NCBI GenBank assembly: GCA_043758755.1
Contig: JAYVMW010000009.1
Location: 62,001 to 126,000 of the forward strand
Direction: 5' to 3'
DNA from: Solimicrobium sp043758755
GTDB taxonomy: Bacteria; Pseudomonadota; Gammaproteobacteria; Burkholderiales; Burkholderiaceae_D
Length of the DNA: 64,000 nucleotides
Positions 1-8,684 of the stretch are shown piece by piece. Every line of letters starts with the position of its first letter. Position 1 is the first letter of the stretch. Made by a program: the position numbers and the translations under genes. The notes under the pieces are model-generated. The model searched no databases. It was not told where the DNA came from and saw only the letters and a program-made list of their open reading frames with translations.

Positions 1-342
1 ACAGGGTCAGACGACATCATCGAACAGATTACCAAACATCTGAACCGTCTGATCGAAGTGGTCAAGGTGGTGGATCTGACCGAAGGCGCGCACATCGAGC
101 GTGAACTGATGCTCATCAAGGTGCGTGCGGTGGGCAAGGAACGTGAAGAGATGAAGCGTACTGCAGATATTTTCCGCGGCCGCATCATCGATGTCACTGA
201 AAAAACCTACACCATTGAATTAACCGGCAATAAAACCAAACTTGATGCTTTTATCGATTCGATCGAGCGCACCTCCATTCTGGAAACAGTCAGAACCGGT
301 GGCTCAGGTATCGGTCGCGGTGAACGCATACTTAAAGTGTAA
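1..342 (+). CDS. ilvN: Acetolactate synthase small (regulatory) subunit, 3' part
   Basis: The reading frame is open from base 1 and ends in TAA at 340-342, so only the C-terminal 113 residues are present. The segment IERELMLIKV and the preceding VVKVVDLTEG are typical of the end of the ACT domain and the start of the C-terminal domain of IlvN. This subunit binds valine and controls the catalytic subunit IlvB in branched-chain amino acid synthesis. ilvC follows after 43 bases, so an ilvBN-ilvC operon is likely. The true start lies outside the window; the internal ATG at 58 is not a start. Confidence 0.95.
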   Translation, partial: TGSDDIIEQITKHLNRLIEVVKVVDLTEGAHIERELMLIKVRAVGKEREEMKRTADIFRGRIIDVTEKTYTIELTGNKTKLDAFIDSIERTSILETVRTGGSGIGRGERILKV

Positions 343-385
343 TCAGCAGAATTAACTTATTAATTAAATTACTCAGGAAAATACC

Positions 386-1402
386 ATGAACGTTTTTTAC
401 AATAAAGATTGTGACCTCTCCTTAATCAAGGGCAAACACGTTGCCATCATCGGTTACGGCTCGCAGGGTCACGCCCATGCACAGAATCTGAACGATTCCG
501 GCTGCAACGTGACCGTCGCGCTGCGCAAAGATGGTGCTTCATGGAACAAAGCCAAAAACGCCGGCCTGAAAGTGGCTGAAGTCAATGAAGCAGTCAAAGC
601 GGCTGATGTCATCATGATTTTGCTGCCGGATGAAAATATCGCTCAGGTGTATCACGAAAACGTTGCGCCGCATGCCAAGCAGGGTGCCGTTCTGGCCTTT
701 GCACACGGCTTTAACGTGCACTATGGTCAGGTTGTGCCACGCGCCGATCTGGATGTGATCATGATTGCCCCTAAAGCGCCAGGTCACACGGTACGTGCCA
801 CCTACACTCAGGGTGGCGGTGTGCCGCATCTGATCGCGGTGTATCAGGACAAGTCCGGCAATGCGCGCAATATCGCACTGTCTTACGCCATGGCCAACGG
901 CGGCGGCCGTGCCGGCATTATCGAAACCAACTTCCGTGAAGAAACCGAAACCGATCTGTTCGGTGAACAGGCCGTGTTGTGCGGTGGTGCGGTGGAACTG
1001 ATCAAGGCCGGTTTTGAAACCTTGACTGAAGCCGGTTATGCACCGGAAATGGCTTACTTTGAATGTCTGCACGAATTGAAACTGATCGTTGATCTGATTT
1101 ACGAAGGCGGTATCGCCAACATGAATTATTCGATTTCGAACAATGCCGAGTACGGTGAATATGTGACCGGTCCGAAGATCGTGACTGAAGACACCAAAAA
1201 CGCCATGCGCCAGTGTCTGAAAGATATCCAGACCGGTGAATATGCCAAGAGCTTCATCCTGGAAAACAAGGCTGGTGCACCGACTCTGATTTCTCGTCGT
1301 CGTTTGAATGCCGAGCATCAGATTGAAGTGGTTGGCGCCAAGTTGCGTGGGATGATGCCATGGATCGCCAAAAACAAAATGGTTGATCAATCGAAAAACT
1401 AA
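386..1402 (+). CDS. ilvC: Ketol-acid reductoisomerase (NADP+)
   Basis: A class I (short) enzyme of 338 residues. It converts acetolactate and acetohydroxybutyrate to dihydroxy acids in valine and isoleucine synthesis. The N-terminal Rossmann domain has the nucleotide motif GYGSQG at residues 23-28. The motif KAPGHTVRATY closes that domain. The knotted C-terminal domain carries DLFGEQ (about residue 190) and ECLHELKLIVDLIYEGG (about 225-240), which hold the acidic Mg2+ ligands known for this family. The start ATG follows an AGGAAA ribosome site. It lies directly after ilvN, and a strong hairpin terminator follows the stop codon. Confidence 0.98.
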   Translation: MNVFYNKDCDLSLIKGKHVAIIGYGSQGHAHAQNLNDSGCNVTVALRKDGASWNKAKNAGLKVAEVNEAVKAADVIMILLPDENIAQVYHENVAPHAKQGAVLAFAHGFNVHYGQVVPRADLDVIMIAPKAPGHTVRATYTQGGGVPHLIAVYQDKSGNARNIALSYAMANGGGRAGIIETNFREETETDLFGEQAVLCGGAVELIKAGFETLTEAGYAPEMAYFECLHELKLIVDLIYEGGIANMNYSISNNAEYGEYVTGPKIVTEDTKNAMRQCLKDIQTGEYAKSFILENKAGAPTLISRRRLNAEHQIEVVGAKLRGMMPWIAKNKMVDQSKN

Positions 1403-1415
1403 TCGATGCAATTTG

Positions 1416-1443
1416 AAAAAAAGGTGCCTAGGCACCTTTTTTT
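1416..1443 (+). terminator. Rho-independent terminator after ilvC
   Basis: A perfect inverted repeat, GGTGCC/GGCACC around a CTAG centre (1423-1436), is flanked by seven A on the left and seven T on the right. It is symmetrical, so it could also stop transcription coming from the right. Confidence 0.9.
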
Positions 1444-1536
1444 ACGCTTCGCCACTTACTTTTCGGCATTAACGCTACCGACCTGAACTGCAGTATTCTT
1501 GGCACCCCGATCGCATTAAAAAATTTGGAGACCGTG

Positions 1537-2247
1537 ATGAAAAAGCTTTTAGTTATATCAGCGATTCTGGCACTCACCAGTGTTTCCGCATTTGCCCAGC
1601 AGACCAAGGGAACGATAGTTTCCGTATCAGGAACAGGTGAAGTTAGAGCCGACAACGATCAGGCTCATGCCAGCTTTTTTATCGAAGAACAGGATAAAGA
1701 CAAGGACGCCGCAGCCAGCCGGGTCAATCAGAAAATGAAGCAGGGCACCGAGATCCTGAAAAAAATGGATCCGGACGGAAAATATGTCACTCGAGGTTAT
1801 TACACCTATCCGGTCTATTCCGAGGTCAATAAGTCCAGAACCATCACCAGCTGGCGTGTTGGTCAAAGTCTGGAGCTCACCACCAGTCACCTCCAGCAGT
1901 TACCCGCCACGGCTGCCGCCGTGCAACAGGTACTGGCCTTAAATGGCATCAGCTTCGGTCTTTCTGAAGCAACCACGAAAAGTCTCGAAGCAAAGCGTCT
2001 GGAAGCCGCCTACAAAAATCTGCAGGAACGCGTGCAGGTGATTGCCAAAGCGCTCGGACGTGACCCGGCCGATTCCACGATAGAGTCACTCGACGTCGAC
2101 AGTGCCAGCGCCCATTTTCAGCCGCTGTCACGCGCGTTTGCTGCCGCACCCATGATGGCCAAGGGCGCGGCCGTGCAGGAAACCAGTTTCGAGCCTGGAG
2201 ACACTGTTCTGAGTGCCAATATCGTGGCAAAAATTAAATTCAATTAG
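1537..2247 (+). CDS. Secreted SIMPL-domain (DUF541) protein
   Basis: A 236-residue protein with a clear Sec signal peptide: MKK, a hydrophobic core, and a likely cut after SAFA near residue 20. The mature part has the features of the SIMPL/DUF541 family: VSVSGTGEVRADNDQA at the start, a central YYTYPVYSEV segment, and a long C-terminal half with ARVQVIAKALG-like helices. Members are periplasmic or envelope proteins of unclear function, some of them oxidative-stress related (family knowledge). The ATG at 1537 is chosen over the upstream in-frame TTG at 1525 because GGAG at 1527-1530 is at the right distance. It stands alone between a terminator and the pssA promoter. Confidence 0.85.
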   Translation: MKKLLVISAILALTSVSAFAQQTKGTIVSVSGTGEVRADNDQAHASFFIEEQDKDKDAAASRVNQKMKQGTEILKKMDPDGKYVTRGYYTYPVYSEVNKSRTITSWRVGQSLELTTSHLQQLPATAAAVQQVLALNGISFGLSEATTKSLEAKRLEAAYKNLQERVQVIAKALGRDPADSTIESLDVDSASAHFQPLSRAFAAAPMMAKGAAVQETSFEPGDTVLSANIVAKIKFN

Positions 2248-2262
2248 ATTGCCGAGTTGAGT

Positions 2263-2290
2263 TTGAGCATTGGTGAAATAAAGTTATACT
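2263..2290 (+). promoter_or_regulatory. Probable sigma70 promoter for pssA
   Basis: TTGAGC (2263-2268), a 16-base spacer and TATACT (2285-2290). The predicted start of transcription is about 40 bases before the pssA ATG. Confidence 0.55.
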
Positions 2291-2335
2291 TGCCGAAATT
2301 TTTGAAGCCGTAACTGAACAACCCTGAAGGCTCGC

Positions 2336-3202
2336 ATGACTTTCAAACGTCGCCAAACCAAGGCCAATTTTAAGAATATCTTTAAAGTTGTCAAAAAACC
2401 GTCCGGCAAAGTCTCTGCATCGCTGGCCGGACCCAAAAAGAAGCCGCGCCGCGGCATCTATCTGCTGCCGAATGCGTTCACGACAGCGGCCCTGTTTTGC
2501 GGCTTTTATGCCATCGTTATGGGCATGGATGGTCATTTTGAAAAAGCCACCATCGCCATTTTCATTGCCATGGTGCTGGACTCCCTGGATGGCCGTGTTG
2601 CACGGCTGACCAATACCCAAAGCGAATTCGGTGCGCAATATGACAGCCTGTCGGACATGGTTTCGTTCGGTGCCGCACCGGCACTGGTTGCCTATGAATG
2701 GGGTCTGCGTGCGCTGGGGCAGTGGGGCTGGCTGGCTGCGTTTATCTACTGCGCCTGCGGCGCTTTGCGACTGGCGCGCTTCAATACCAATATTGCGGTG
2801 GTCGACAAACGCTATTTTCAGGGTATTCCCAGTCCTGCCGCAGCCGGCCTGGTGGCCGGATTTATCTGGGCCATGACTGATTTCAGGCAGGATCCCGCCG
2901 ATTTACGCTGGGTATTGTGGGTAATAACGCTGGTGGCCGGATTTACCATGGTCAGCAATGTGCCGTTTTACAGCTTCAAAGAAATCAATCTGAAAAAGTC
3001 AGTACCGTTCGCCGTGCCGCTGGTGTTGGTGCTGGCCTATGTGCTCATTGTCAGTTTTCCGTCATTCGTGTTGTTCAGCATTTTTGTGCTGTACTGCATT
3101 TCCGGTTATGCGATTTTTTTGTGGCGCTGGCGCAAGGGCAGTCCGGTCAGCATCGTGCAGACCAGGGTTGAAGCGCATGACCATGATCCGGATCATGACT
3201 GA
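2336..3202 (+). CDS. pssA: CDP-diacylglycerol-serine O-phosphatidyltransferase
   Basis: An integral membrane enzyme that makes phosphatidylserine, the precursor of phosphatidylethanolamine, from CDP-diacylglycerol and serine. The protein has 288 residues. The CDP-alcohol phosphotransferase signature DGx2ARx8Gx3Dx3D is complete: D85, G86, A89, R90, G99, D103 and D107. A basic, probably cytoplasmic N-terminus (about 40 residues rich in Lys and Arg) precedes several hydrophobic segments. The His/Asp-rich tail HDHDPDHD is unusual but harmless. It has its own likely promoter and precedes leuA by about 50 bases. In many betaproteobacteria pssA sits between ilvC and leuA, which fits. Confidence 0.96.
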   Translation: MTFKRRQTKANFKNIFKVVKKPSGKVSASLAGPKKKPRRGIYLLPNAFTTAALFCGFYAIVMGMDGHFEKATIAIFIAMVLDSLDGRVARLTNTQSEFGAQYDSLSDMVSFGAAPALVAYEWGLRALGQWGWLAAFIYCACGALRLARFNTNIAVVDKRYFQGIPSPAAAGLVAGFIWAMTDFRQDPADLRWVLWVITLVAGFTMVSNVPFYSFKEINLKKSVPFAVPLVLVLAYVLIVSFPSFVLFSIFVLYCISGYAIFLWRWRKGSPVSIVQTRVEAHDHDPDHD

Positions 3203-3255
3203 TTTGTGAAAATTATTGGCAATACAGATTAATTAATTTTTTTTTGGAGCACATC

Positions 3256-4794
3256 ATGGCAGAAAAACTCATCATATTTGACACCACCTTGCGTGACGGC
3301 GAGCAATCTCCTGGTGCCTCCATGACCAGAGATGAAAAAATCCGCATTGCCAAGCAGCTCGAACGCATGCGTGTCGACGTGATCGAGGCCGGATTCGCCG
3401 CTGCATCGCAAGGTGATTTTGAATCGATCCGTGCCATTTCCGGCGTGATCAAAGAGTCCATCGTGTGCTCGCTGTCGCGCGCCAATGATCGTGACATTGC
3501 CCGTGCTGCAGAAGCGCTGGAATCGGCGCAGCGCAAACGGATCCATACTTTTATCGCGACCTCGGTGCTGCACATGGAAAAGAAATTGCGCATGACGCCG
3601 GATCAGGTGCTCGAGCAGGCCAAAATGGCAGTACGCTATGCGCGCAAATTTACCGATGACATCGAATTCAGCCCCGAAGACGGCAGCCGCTCCGAAATGG
3701 ATTTTCTGTGCCGGGTGCTTGAAACGGTCATCAATGAGGGCGCCACCACCATCAATTTTCCTGATACGGTTGGTTACGGTGTTCCCGAATTGTTTGGCAA
3801 TACGATCAAAACTCTGCGCGAGCGCATTCCCAATTCCGACAAGGCGATCTGGTCGGTGCACTGCCATAACGATCTGGGTATGGCGGTTGCCAATTCACTG
3901 GCCGGTGTGATGATCGGCGGAGCGCGTCAGATTGAATGCACCATCAACGGACTTGGGGAACGGGCTGGCAATACCGCGCTGGAAGAAATTGTGATGGCGT
4001 TACGGACCCGCAAAGACTACTTCAAGTTTGATCTGGGCATTGATGCGACCCAGATTGTGCCTGCCTCTAAGTTGGTGGCACAGATCACCGGGTTTAACGT
4101 ACAGCCGAACAAGGCAGTGGTGGGCGCAAATGCGTTTGCCCATGCATCTGGCATTCATCAGGACGGCATTTTGAAGGCGCGCGATACCTACGAAATCATG
4201 CGCGCCGAAGATGTGGGCTGGGCCGCGAATAAACTGGTGTTGGGTAAATTGTCCGGTCGCAATGCGTTCAAGCAGCGTCTGGACGAAATGGGCATTACGC
4301 TGGATTCAGAAGTGGAAGTCAATGCTGCCTTTACCCGTTTTAAAGAACTGGCCGACCGCAAATCTGAAATTTACGATGAAGACATCATGTCACTGGTTTC
4401 TGAAGAGCAGCATTCGCACACCAGGGAATTCTACGAATACATTTCCCTGAATCAGACCTCGGAAACTGGTGAGCTGTCCAAGGCCAAAGTGGTATTCAGC
4501 ATTGACGGCAAGGAAACTACCTGTGAAGGCAGGGGCAACGGTCCGGTTGATGCGACGCTGGCGGCGATTGAATCGGTTGCACAGAGCGAAGCGGAATTCC
4601 TGTTATTTTCTGTCAATGCCATTACGCCCGGCACCCAGTCGCAGGGTGAAGTAACGATACGACTTTCCAAGGCCGGACGCATAGTCAATGGTGTCGGTGC
4701 CGATCCCGATATCGTGGTGGCTTCGGCCAAGGCGTATATCGCCGCACTGAATAAACTGCATTCCAAGTCCGAGAAGGTGAATCCACAACTTTAA
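3256..4794 (+). CDS. leuA: 2-Isopropylmalate synthase
   Basis: Catalyses the first step of leucine synthesis: 2-ketoisovalerate plus acetyl-CoA to 2-isopropylmalate. With the ATG at 3256 (GGAG at 3246-3249) the protein has 512 residues. The upstream in-frame TTG at 3244 is rejected. The catalytic barrel starts with DTTLRDGEQSPGAS (from residue 9). It carries the metal motif HCHNDLGMAVANS and NGLGERAGNTALEE, the HMGL-like signature. The C-terminal 130 residues form the LeuA allosteric domain expected for leucine feedback inhibition. Confidence 0.97.
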   Translation: MAEKLIIFDTTLRDGEQSPGASMTRDEKIRIAKQLERMRVDVIEAGFAAASQGDFESIRAISGVIKESIVCSLSRANDRDIARAAEALESAQRKRIHTFIATSVLHMEKKLRMTPDQVLEQAKMAVRYARKFTDDIEFSPEDGSRSEMDFLCRVLETVINEGATTINFPDTVGYGVPELFGNTIKTLRERIPNSDKAIWSVHCHNDLGMAVANSLAGVMIGGARQIECTINGLGERAGNTALEEIVMALRTRKDYFKFDLGIDATQIVPASKLVAQITGFNVQPNKAVVGANAFAHASGIHQDGILKARDTYEIMRAEDVGWAANKLVLGKLSGRNAFKQRLDEMGITLDSEVEVNAAFTRFKELADRKSEIYDEDIMSLVSEEQHSHTREFYEYISLNQTSETGELSKAKVVFSIDGKETTCEGRGNGPVDATLAAIESVAQSEAEFLLFSVNAITPGTQSQGEVTIRLSKAGRIVNGVGADPDIVVASAKAYIAALNKLHSKSEKVNPQL

Positions 4795-4805
4795 TAAAAT
4801 TGCGT

Positions 4806-4834
4806 TTGTATGTAAGCAATTGTTCCTATATAAT
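4806..4834 (+). promoter_or_regulatory. Promoter for rpsO
   Basis: A perfect -10 box TATAAT (4829-4834) lies 17 bases from a weak -35 TTGTAT (4806-4811). The leader is about 100 bases long and contains the inverted repeat GACCGAT/GTCGGTC (4843-4863). S15 often represses its own mRNA through leader structure; that role here is inference. Confidence 0.65.
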
Positions 4835-4940
4835 GCCGCACCTGACCGATATTTCTGTCGGTCATTTTATTGATTAATCACGATTTTCACGGTTGTCCCG
4901 CAGTGGACCTACTGAAAAAATCGCATGTTGAGGATGTAAT

Positions 4941-5210
4941 ATGACTATCGTAAAAGAAGCAAAAGCAGCAATTGTTGCTGATAATGCACGTGCCGCCAAC
5001 GATACTGGCTCCCCAGAAGTTCAAGTTGCCCTGTTGACTGCCCGTATCAACGACCTGAATACCCACTTTAAAGCCCATTCCAAAGATCACCACTCACGTC
5101 GTGGTTTGATCATGATGGTAAATCGTCGTAAAAGCCTGCTGTCTTACCTCAAAAGTAAAGATGCAGTACGTTACCGCGATCTGATCGTCAAACTCGGTCT
5201 GCGTAAGTAA
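4941..5210 (+). CDS. rpsO: 30S ribosomal protein S15
   Basis: An 89-residue protein of the exact usual length. Family features are GSPEVQVALLTARI (residues 23-36), the helix with HFKAHSKDHHSRRGL (about 42-56), and the C-terminal YRDLIVKLGLRK. S15 binds 16S rRNA early in assembly of the 30S platform. It has its own promoter and is followed by a terminator and then pnp, the classic rpsO-pnp order. Confidence 0.98.
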   Translation: MTIVKEAKAAIVADNARAANDTGSPEVQVALLTARINDLNTHFKAHSKDHHSRRGLIMMVNRRKSLLSYLKSKDAVRYRDLIVKLGLRK

Positions 5211-5218
5211 TATCAAGT

Positions 5219-5250
5219 CACTTGCAACTCACTTGCAACTCACTTGCAAC
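5219..5250 (+). repeat. Three tandem copies of an 11-base repeat
   Basis: CACTTGCAACT occurs at 5219-5229 and 5230-5240, and as CACTTGCAACC at 5241-5251. The array starts 8 bases after the rpsO stop codon and ends 19 bases before the terminator stem. It looks like slippage, but it lies in the 3' untranslated end of the rpsO mRNA. Confidence 0.85.
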
Positions 5251-5269
5251 CGTGTAAGTAACCAAAAAT

Positions 5270-5300
5270 GCCTGTATCAGTCTTCTGATGCGGGCTTTTT
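5270..5300 (+). terminator. Intrinsic terminator between rpsO and pnp
   Basis: The stem GCCTGTATCAG / CTGATGCGGGC pairs over 11 positions, two of them G-U, around a TCTT loop, and is followed by TTTTT. In enterobacteria such a terminator is leaky and pnp is partly read through. Confidence 0.85.
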
Positions 5301-5425
5301 GCATTTGGTAATTTGTTGGTTTTGTTTTAAGGAAAGCTTTTAATAAAGCAATCCGTTGTGAGGTGAACGACAGCACCTGGAATTCTGTCGGCTAGGTCGC
5401 TATGACCAATTAGAAAGGACACATT
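5301..5425 (+). promoter_or_regulatory. pnp leader with possible promoter and small hairpins
   Basis: A weak promoter may be TTGGTT (5316-5321), 17 bases, TTTAAT (5339-5344). Two short hairpins follow: AGGTG/CACCT (5361-5378) and GGTC/GACC (5395-5407). In E. coli the pnp leader is cut by RNase III and controls pnp; similarity in role is inference only. Confidence 0.4.
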
Positions 5426-7543
5426 GTGTTTAATAAAATTACGAAAACTTTTCAATACGGACAACATTCCGTCACCATGGAAACTGGTGAAATTGCACGT
5501 CAGGCCAGTGGTGCCGTTGTCGTGTCAGTCGACGGTACCGTCGTTCTGGCAACCGTTGTAGCCAGAAAAGATGCCAAGCCAGGTCAGGATTTCTTTCCGC
5601 TGACCGTGGATTATCTGGAAAAAACGTATGCAGCCGGCCGGATTCCCGGTGGCTTTTTCAAACGTGAAGGTCGTCCATCAGAAAAAGAAACACTGACTTC
5701 CCGTCTGATCGACCGTCCGATCCGTCCCTTGTTCCCCGATGGTTACATGAACGAAGTCCAGGTTGTGATTCACGTTCTGTCCGTCAATCCTGACGTTGAT
5801 CCGGATATCGTTTCCATGATCGGCACCTCCGCTGCACTGTGCGTATCAGGCATTCCGTTTGACGGTCCACTGGGCGCAGCGCGGGTTGGTTATATCAACG
5901 GTGAATACGTACTGAATCCGAATTCGACCCAGTTAAAAGATTCCATGATGGATCTGGTTGTCGCCGGTACTGAATCAGCCGTGTTGATGGTTGAATCCGA
6001 TGCCAAGGAACTGTCCGAAGAAATCATGCTCGGTGGTGTGGTGTTTGGTCACACCCAGATGCGTGTTGTCATCGATGCGATTCATGAGCTGGTAGAGCAG
6101 GGTGGCAAGCCGCTGGTTGAATGGGCTGCTCCTGCGAAAAATGAAGAGCTGATTGCCAGGGTCAATGCAGTTGCCGAGCCACTGTTCCGCGCTGCCTATC
6201 AGATCAAGGAAAAACAGGCACGTACCGAAAAACTGAAAGCTGCCAATGCCGCCGTGAGCAGCGCGCTGGCTGATCAGGAAATCGATTCCGTTGAAATGGG
6301 CAATATGCTGTTCAATCTGGAATCAAAAATCGTTCGTTCCCAGATTCTGGATGGCGAACCACGTATTGACGGCCGCGATACCCGCACCGTGCGTCCTATC
6401 ACCATCCGTACCGGCGTTTTGCCACGCACTCACGGTACTGCCCTGTTCACCCGTGGTGAAACACAGGCGCTGGTGATCGCGACGCTGGGTACATCACGCG
6501 ACGAACAGAAAATTGATGCGTTGATGGGTGAATACTCGGACCGCTTCATGCTTCATTACAACATGCCTCCGTTTGCTACCGGTGAAACCGGTCGCGTCGG
6601 TACACCAAAGCGTCGCGAAATCGGTCACGGCCGTCTGGCCAAGCGCGCTCTGATTGCGGTATTGCCTGATGTGGCTGATTTCAGCTATTCAGTGCGTCTG
6701 GTATCGGAAATCACTGAATCCAACGGTTCTTCATCAATGGCATCGGTATGCGGTGGCTGTCTGGCTCTGATGGATGCCGGTGTGCCGGTCAAAGCACACG
6801 TGGCAGGTATTGCCATGGGCCTGATCAAAGATGGCAACAAGTTTGCCGTTCTTACCGATATTCTGGGTGATGAAGATCATCTGGGCGATATGGACTTTAA
6901 AGTCGCCGGTACTGCCAATGGTATTACTGCACTGCAGATGGATATCAAAATTCAGGGTATCACCAAGGAAATCATGCAGGTTGCTCTGGCGCAGGCCAAA
7001 GAAGGCCGTCTGCACATTCTGGAAAAAATGCAGGCCGCTGTGCCGCACGGTAAAGTTGAACTGTCTGACTTCGCGCCACGTCTGATCACCATCAAGATCA
7101 ATCCGGAAAAAATCCGCGACGTCATCGGTAAGGGCGGCGCAGTGATTCGTGCCCTGACTGAAGAAACCGGAACCCAGATTGATATCAGCGACGAAGGCGT
7201 TGTCACCATCGCTTCCGTCGATGCTGCAGCCGGACAGGAAGCCTGCCGCCGCATTCAGGAAATTACTGCTGAAGTTGAAGTCGGCAAAATCTATGAAGGT
7301 ACGGTTCTGAAGTTATTGGATTTCGGTGCCATCGTTCAGGTTCTGCCGGGCAAAGACGGTTTGCTGCACATCAGCCAGATCGCCAATGAGCGCGTCAATG
7401 CGGTTGCTGACTATCTGAAAGAAGGTCAGGCAGTGCGCGTTAAAGTGCTGGAAACCGATGATCGTGGTCGTTTGAAACTGTCGATGAAAGCAGCTGCTGC
7501 CGAAAGCGCGCCAGCTGCCGTTGAAGGCGAAACACCTCAGTAA
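5426..7543 (+). CDS. pnp: Polyribonucleotide nucleotidyltransferase (PNPase)
   Basis: A phosphorolytic 3'-5' exoribonuclease of the RNA degradosome. The 705 residues hold two RNase PH domains (about 10-230 and 310-540), a KH domain with the GKGG loop in IRDVIGKGGAVIRAL (about residue 570) and an S1 domain starting at GKIYEGTVLKLLDFGAIV (about 620). The motifs FFPLTVDYLEKTYAAGRIPGGF and SDRFMLHYNMPPF are typical. The start codon is GTG at 5426, with AAAGGA just upstream. A terminator follows. Confidence 0.97.
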   Translation: MFNKITKTFQYGQHSVTMETGEIARQASGAVVVSVDGTVVLATVVARKDAKPGQDFFPLTVDYLEKTYAAGRIPGGFFKREGRPSEKETLTSRLIDRPIRPLFPDGYMNEVQVVIHVLSVNPDVDPDIVSMIGTSAALCVSGIPFDGPLGAARVGYINGEYVLNPNSTQLKDSMMDLVVAGTESAVLMVESDAKELSEEIMLGGVVFGHTQMRVVIDAIHELVEQGGKPLVEWAAPAKNEELIARVNAVAEPLFRAAYQIKEKQARTEKLKAANAAVSSALADQEIDSVEMGNMLFNLESKIVRSQILDGEPRIDGRDTRTVRPITIRTGVLPRTHGTALFTRGETQALVIATLGTSRDEQKIDALMGEYSDRFMLHYNMPPFATGETGRVGTPKRREIGHGRLAKRALIAVLPDVADFSYSVRLVSEITESNGSSSMASVCGGCLALMDAGVPVKAHVAGIAMGLIKDGNKFAVLTDILGDEDHLGDMDFKVAGTANGITALQMDIKIQGITKEIMQVALAQAKEGRLHILEKMQAAVPHGKVELSDFAPRLITIKINPEKIRDVIGKGGAVIRALTEETGTQIDISDEGVVTIASVDAAAGQEACRRIQEITAEVEVGKIYEGTVLKLLDFGAIVQVLPGKDGLLHISQIANERVNAVADYLKEGQAVRVKVLETDDRGRLKLSMKAAAAESAPAAVEGETPQ

Positions 7544-7564
7544 TCCGGGCATGTAAAAAAATAA

Positions 7565-7595
7565 AACGCTCATGTGCAAACATGGGCGTTTTTTT
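7565..7595 (+). terminator. Intrinsic terminator after pnp
   Basis: The stem AACGCTCATGT / ACATGGGCGTT with a GCAA tetraloop is followed by a T run (7589-7595). The next gene starts only 12 bases later. Confidence 0.92.
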
Positions 7596-7607
7596 ATGGG
7601 GAACAAG

Positions 7608-8585
7608 ATGAAAGCCATTGAAATATCTCAACCCGGTGGTCCCGAGGTGTTAAAAGTCTGTGAACGACCGATGCCGGTCTTGAAATCAGGCGAAGTGCTG
7701 ATCAAAGTGCACGCTGCCGGCGTTAATCGTCCCGATGTGTTTCAGCGCAAGGGTGCTTATCCAGCGCCTGCCGATGCGTCGGATTTGCCGGGTCTGGAAG
7801 TGGCTGGCGCAATTGTTGGTGGTGATCTGTCCGGCAGCGCGTTTGCCATGGGTGATCTGGTCTGTGCGCTGGTCGCCGGGGGAGGGTATGCCGAATACTG
7901 CGCCGCGCCACTTAAGCAGTGTCTGCCGATCCCGAGAGGACTGAGCGCAACGCAGGCCGCCGCGTTGCCGGAGACTTTTTTTACGGTCTGGAGCAATGTG
8001 TTTGACCGGGCCGGGCTAAGCGGCACGGAGGCCTTGCTGGTGCAGGGTGGCACCTCAGGCATCGGGGTTACTGCAATCCAGTTGGCCACGGCGCTGGGGC
8101 ATCAGGTATACGCTACTGCAGGCAGCGATGCCAAATGCCGGGCCTGCGAAGAACTGGGTGCAGTGCGCGGCATTAATTACAAAACCGAAGACTTTGTCAG
8201 TGTGGTGCGTGAAATCAGCGCCGGTCGCGGCGTTAATGTGGTGCTGGATATGGTGGCGGGGGATTATCTCGAGCGTGAACTGTCCTGCCTGGTCGATGAT
8301 GGTCGTATTGTGGTGATCGCCTTGCTGGGTGGTGCGAAAGCGCAGCTGGATATGAGTGCCGTCATGCGGCGCCGTTTAACGGTGACCGGGTCAACGCTGC
8401 GACCCCGTTCGGTTGAATTCAAACATGCGATAGCGCTGCAATTGCAGCAAAAGGTCTGGCCGCTGCTGGAAGCGGGAAAAATCAGACCGGTGATTTATCA
8501 AACCTTTCCATTGGAAGAGGCTGCCAAAGCCCATGCTTTGATGGAAAGCAGTGAACATATTGGAAAAATTGTATTGGTTGTGTGA
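7608..8585 (+). CDS. NAD(P)H quinone oxidoreductase (zinc-free alcohol dehydrogenase-like, PIG3 type)
   Basis: A 325-residue medium-chain dehydrogenase/reductase. The N-terminal GroES-like domain contains GVNRPDVFQRKGAYPAP and GLEVAGAIV. The Rossmann domain has GGTSGIGVTAIQLA (about residue 148), where NADPH should bind. The zinc-binding cysteines of true alcohol dehydrogenases are absent, as expected for the quinone oxidoreductase branch. The ATG at 7608 is chosen because GGGGA precedes it; an ATG at 7572 lies inside the pnp terminator stem. The gene probably relies on transcription that reads through this terminator, as no other good promoter is seen. Confidence 0.88.
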   Translation: MKAIEISQPGGPEVLKVCERPMPVLKSGEVLIKVHAAGVNRPDVFQRKGAYPAPADASDLPGLEVAGAIVGGDLSGSAFAMGDLVCALVAGGGYAEYCAAPLKQCLPIPRGLSATQAAALPETFFTVWSNVFDRAGLSGTEALLVQGGTSGIGVTAIQLATALGHQVYATAGSDAKCRACEELGAVRGINYKTEDFVSVVREISAGRGVNVVLDMVAGDYLERELSCLVDDGRIVVIALLGGAKAQLDMSAVMRRRLTVTGSTLRPRSVEFKHAIALQLQQKVWPLLEAGKIRPVIYQTFPLEEAAKAHALMESSEHIGKIVLVV

Positions 8586-8623
8586 ATTAGAGTTAATTCT
8601 TGCTGTTAACCAAGCACATTAAA

Positions 8624-8653
8624 TTGACCGTGTTTGACTCGACGGGCTAGAAT
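8624..8653 (+). promoter_or_regulatory. Promoter for tpiA
   Basis: TTGACC (8624-8629), an 18-base spacer and TAGAAT (8648-8653). This position makes ATG 8652 and TTG 8634 impossible as tpiA starts and supports the ATG at 8685. Confidence 0.7.
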
Positions 8654-8684
8654 GCTGAGTTATTTACAAAACGGGAAGTTCCGG

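Noticed and set aside
539..1435. Long open frame (298 codons) antisense to ilvC
   Set aside because: It lies fully over a strong, conserved gene, has no family features, and results from codon bias on the opposite strand.
5219..5250. Possible CRISPR array
   Set aside because: The repeats are 11 bases long and directly adjacent without spacers; no cas genes are present.
7572..7607. Upstream start of the quinone oxidoreductase at 7572
   Set aside because: It lies inside the pnp terminator stem, and the ATG at 7608 has a ribosome site and matches family length.
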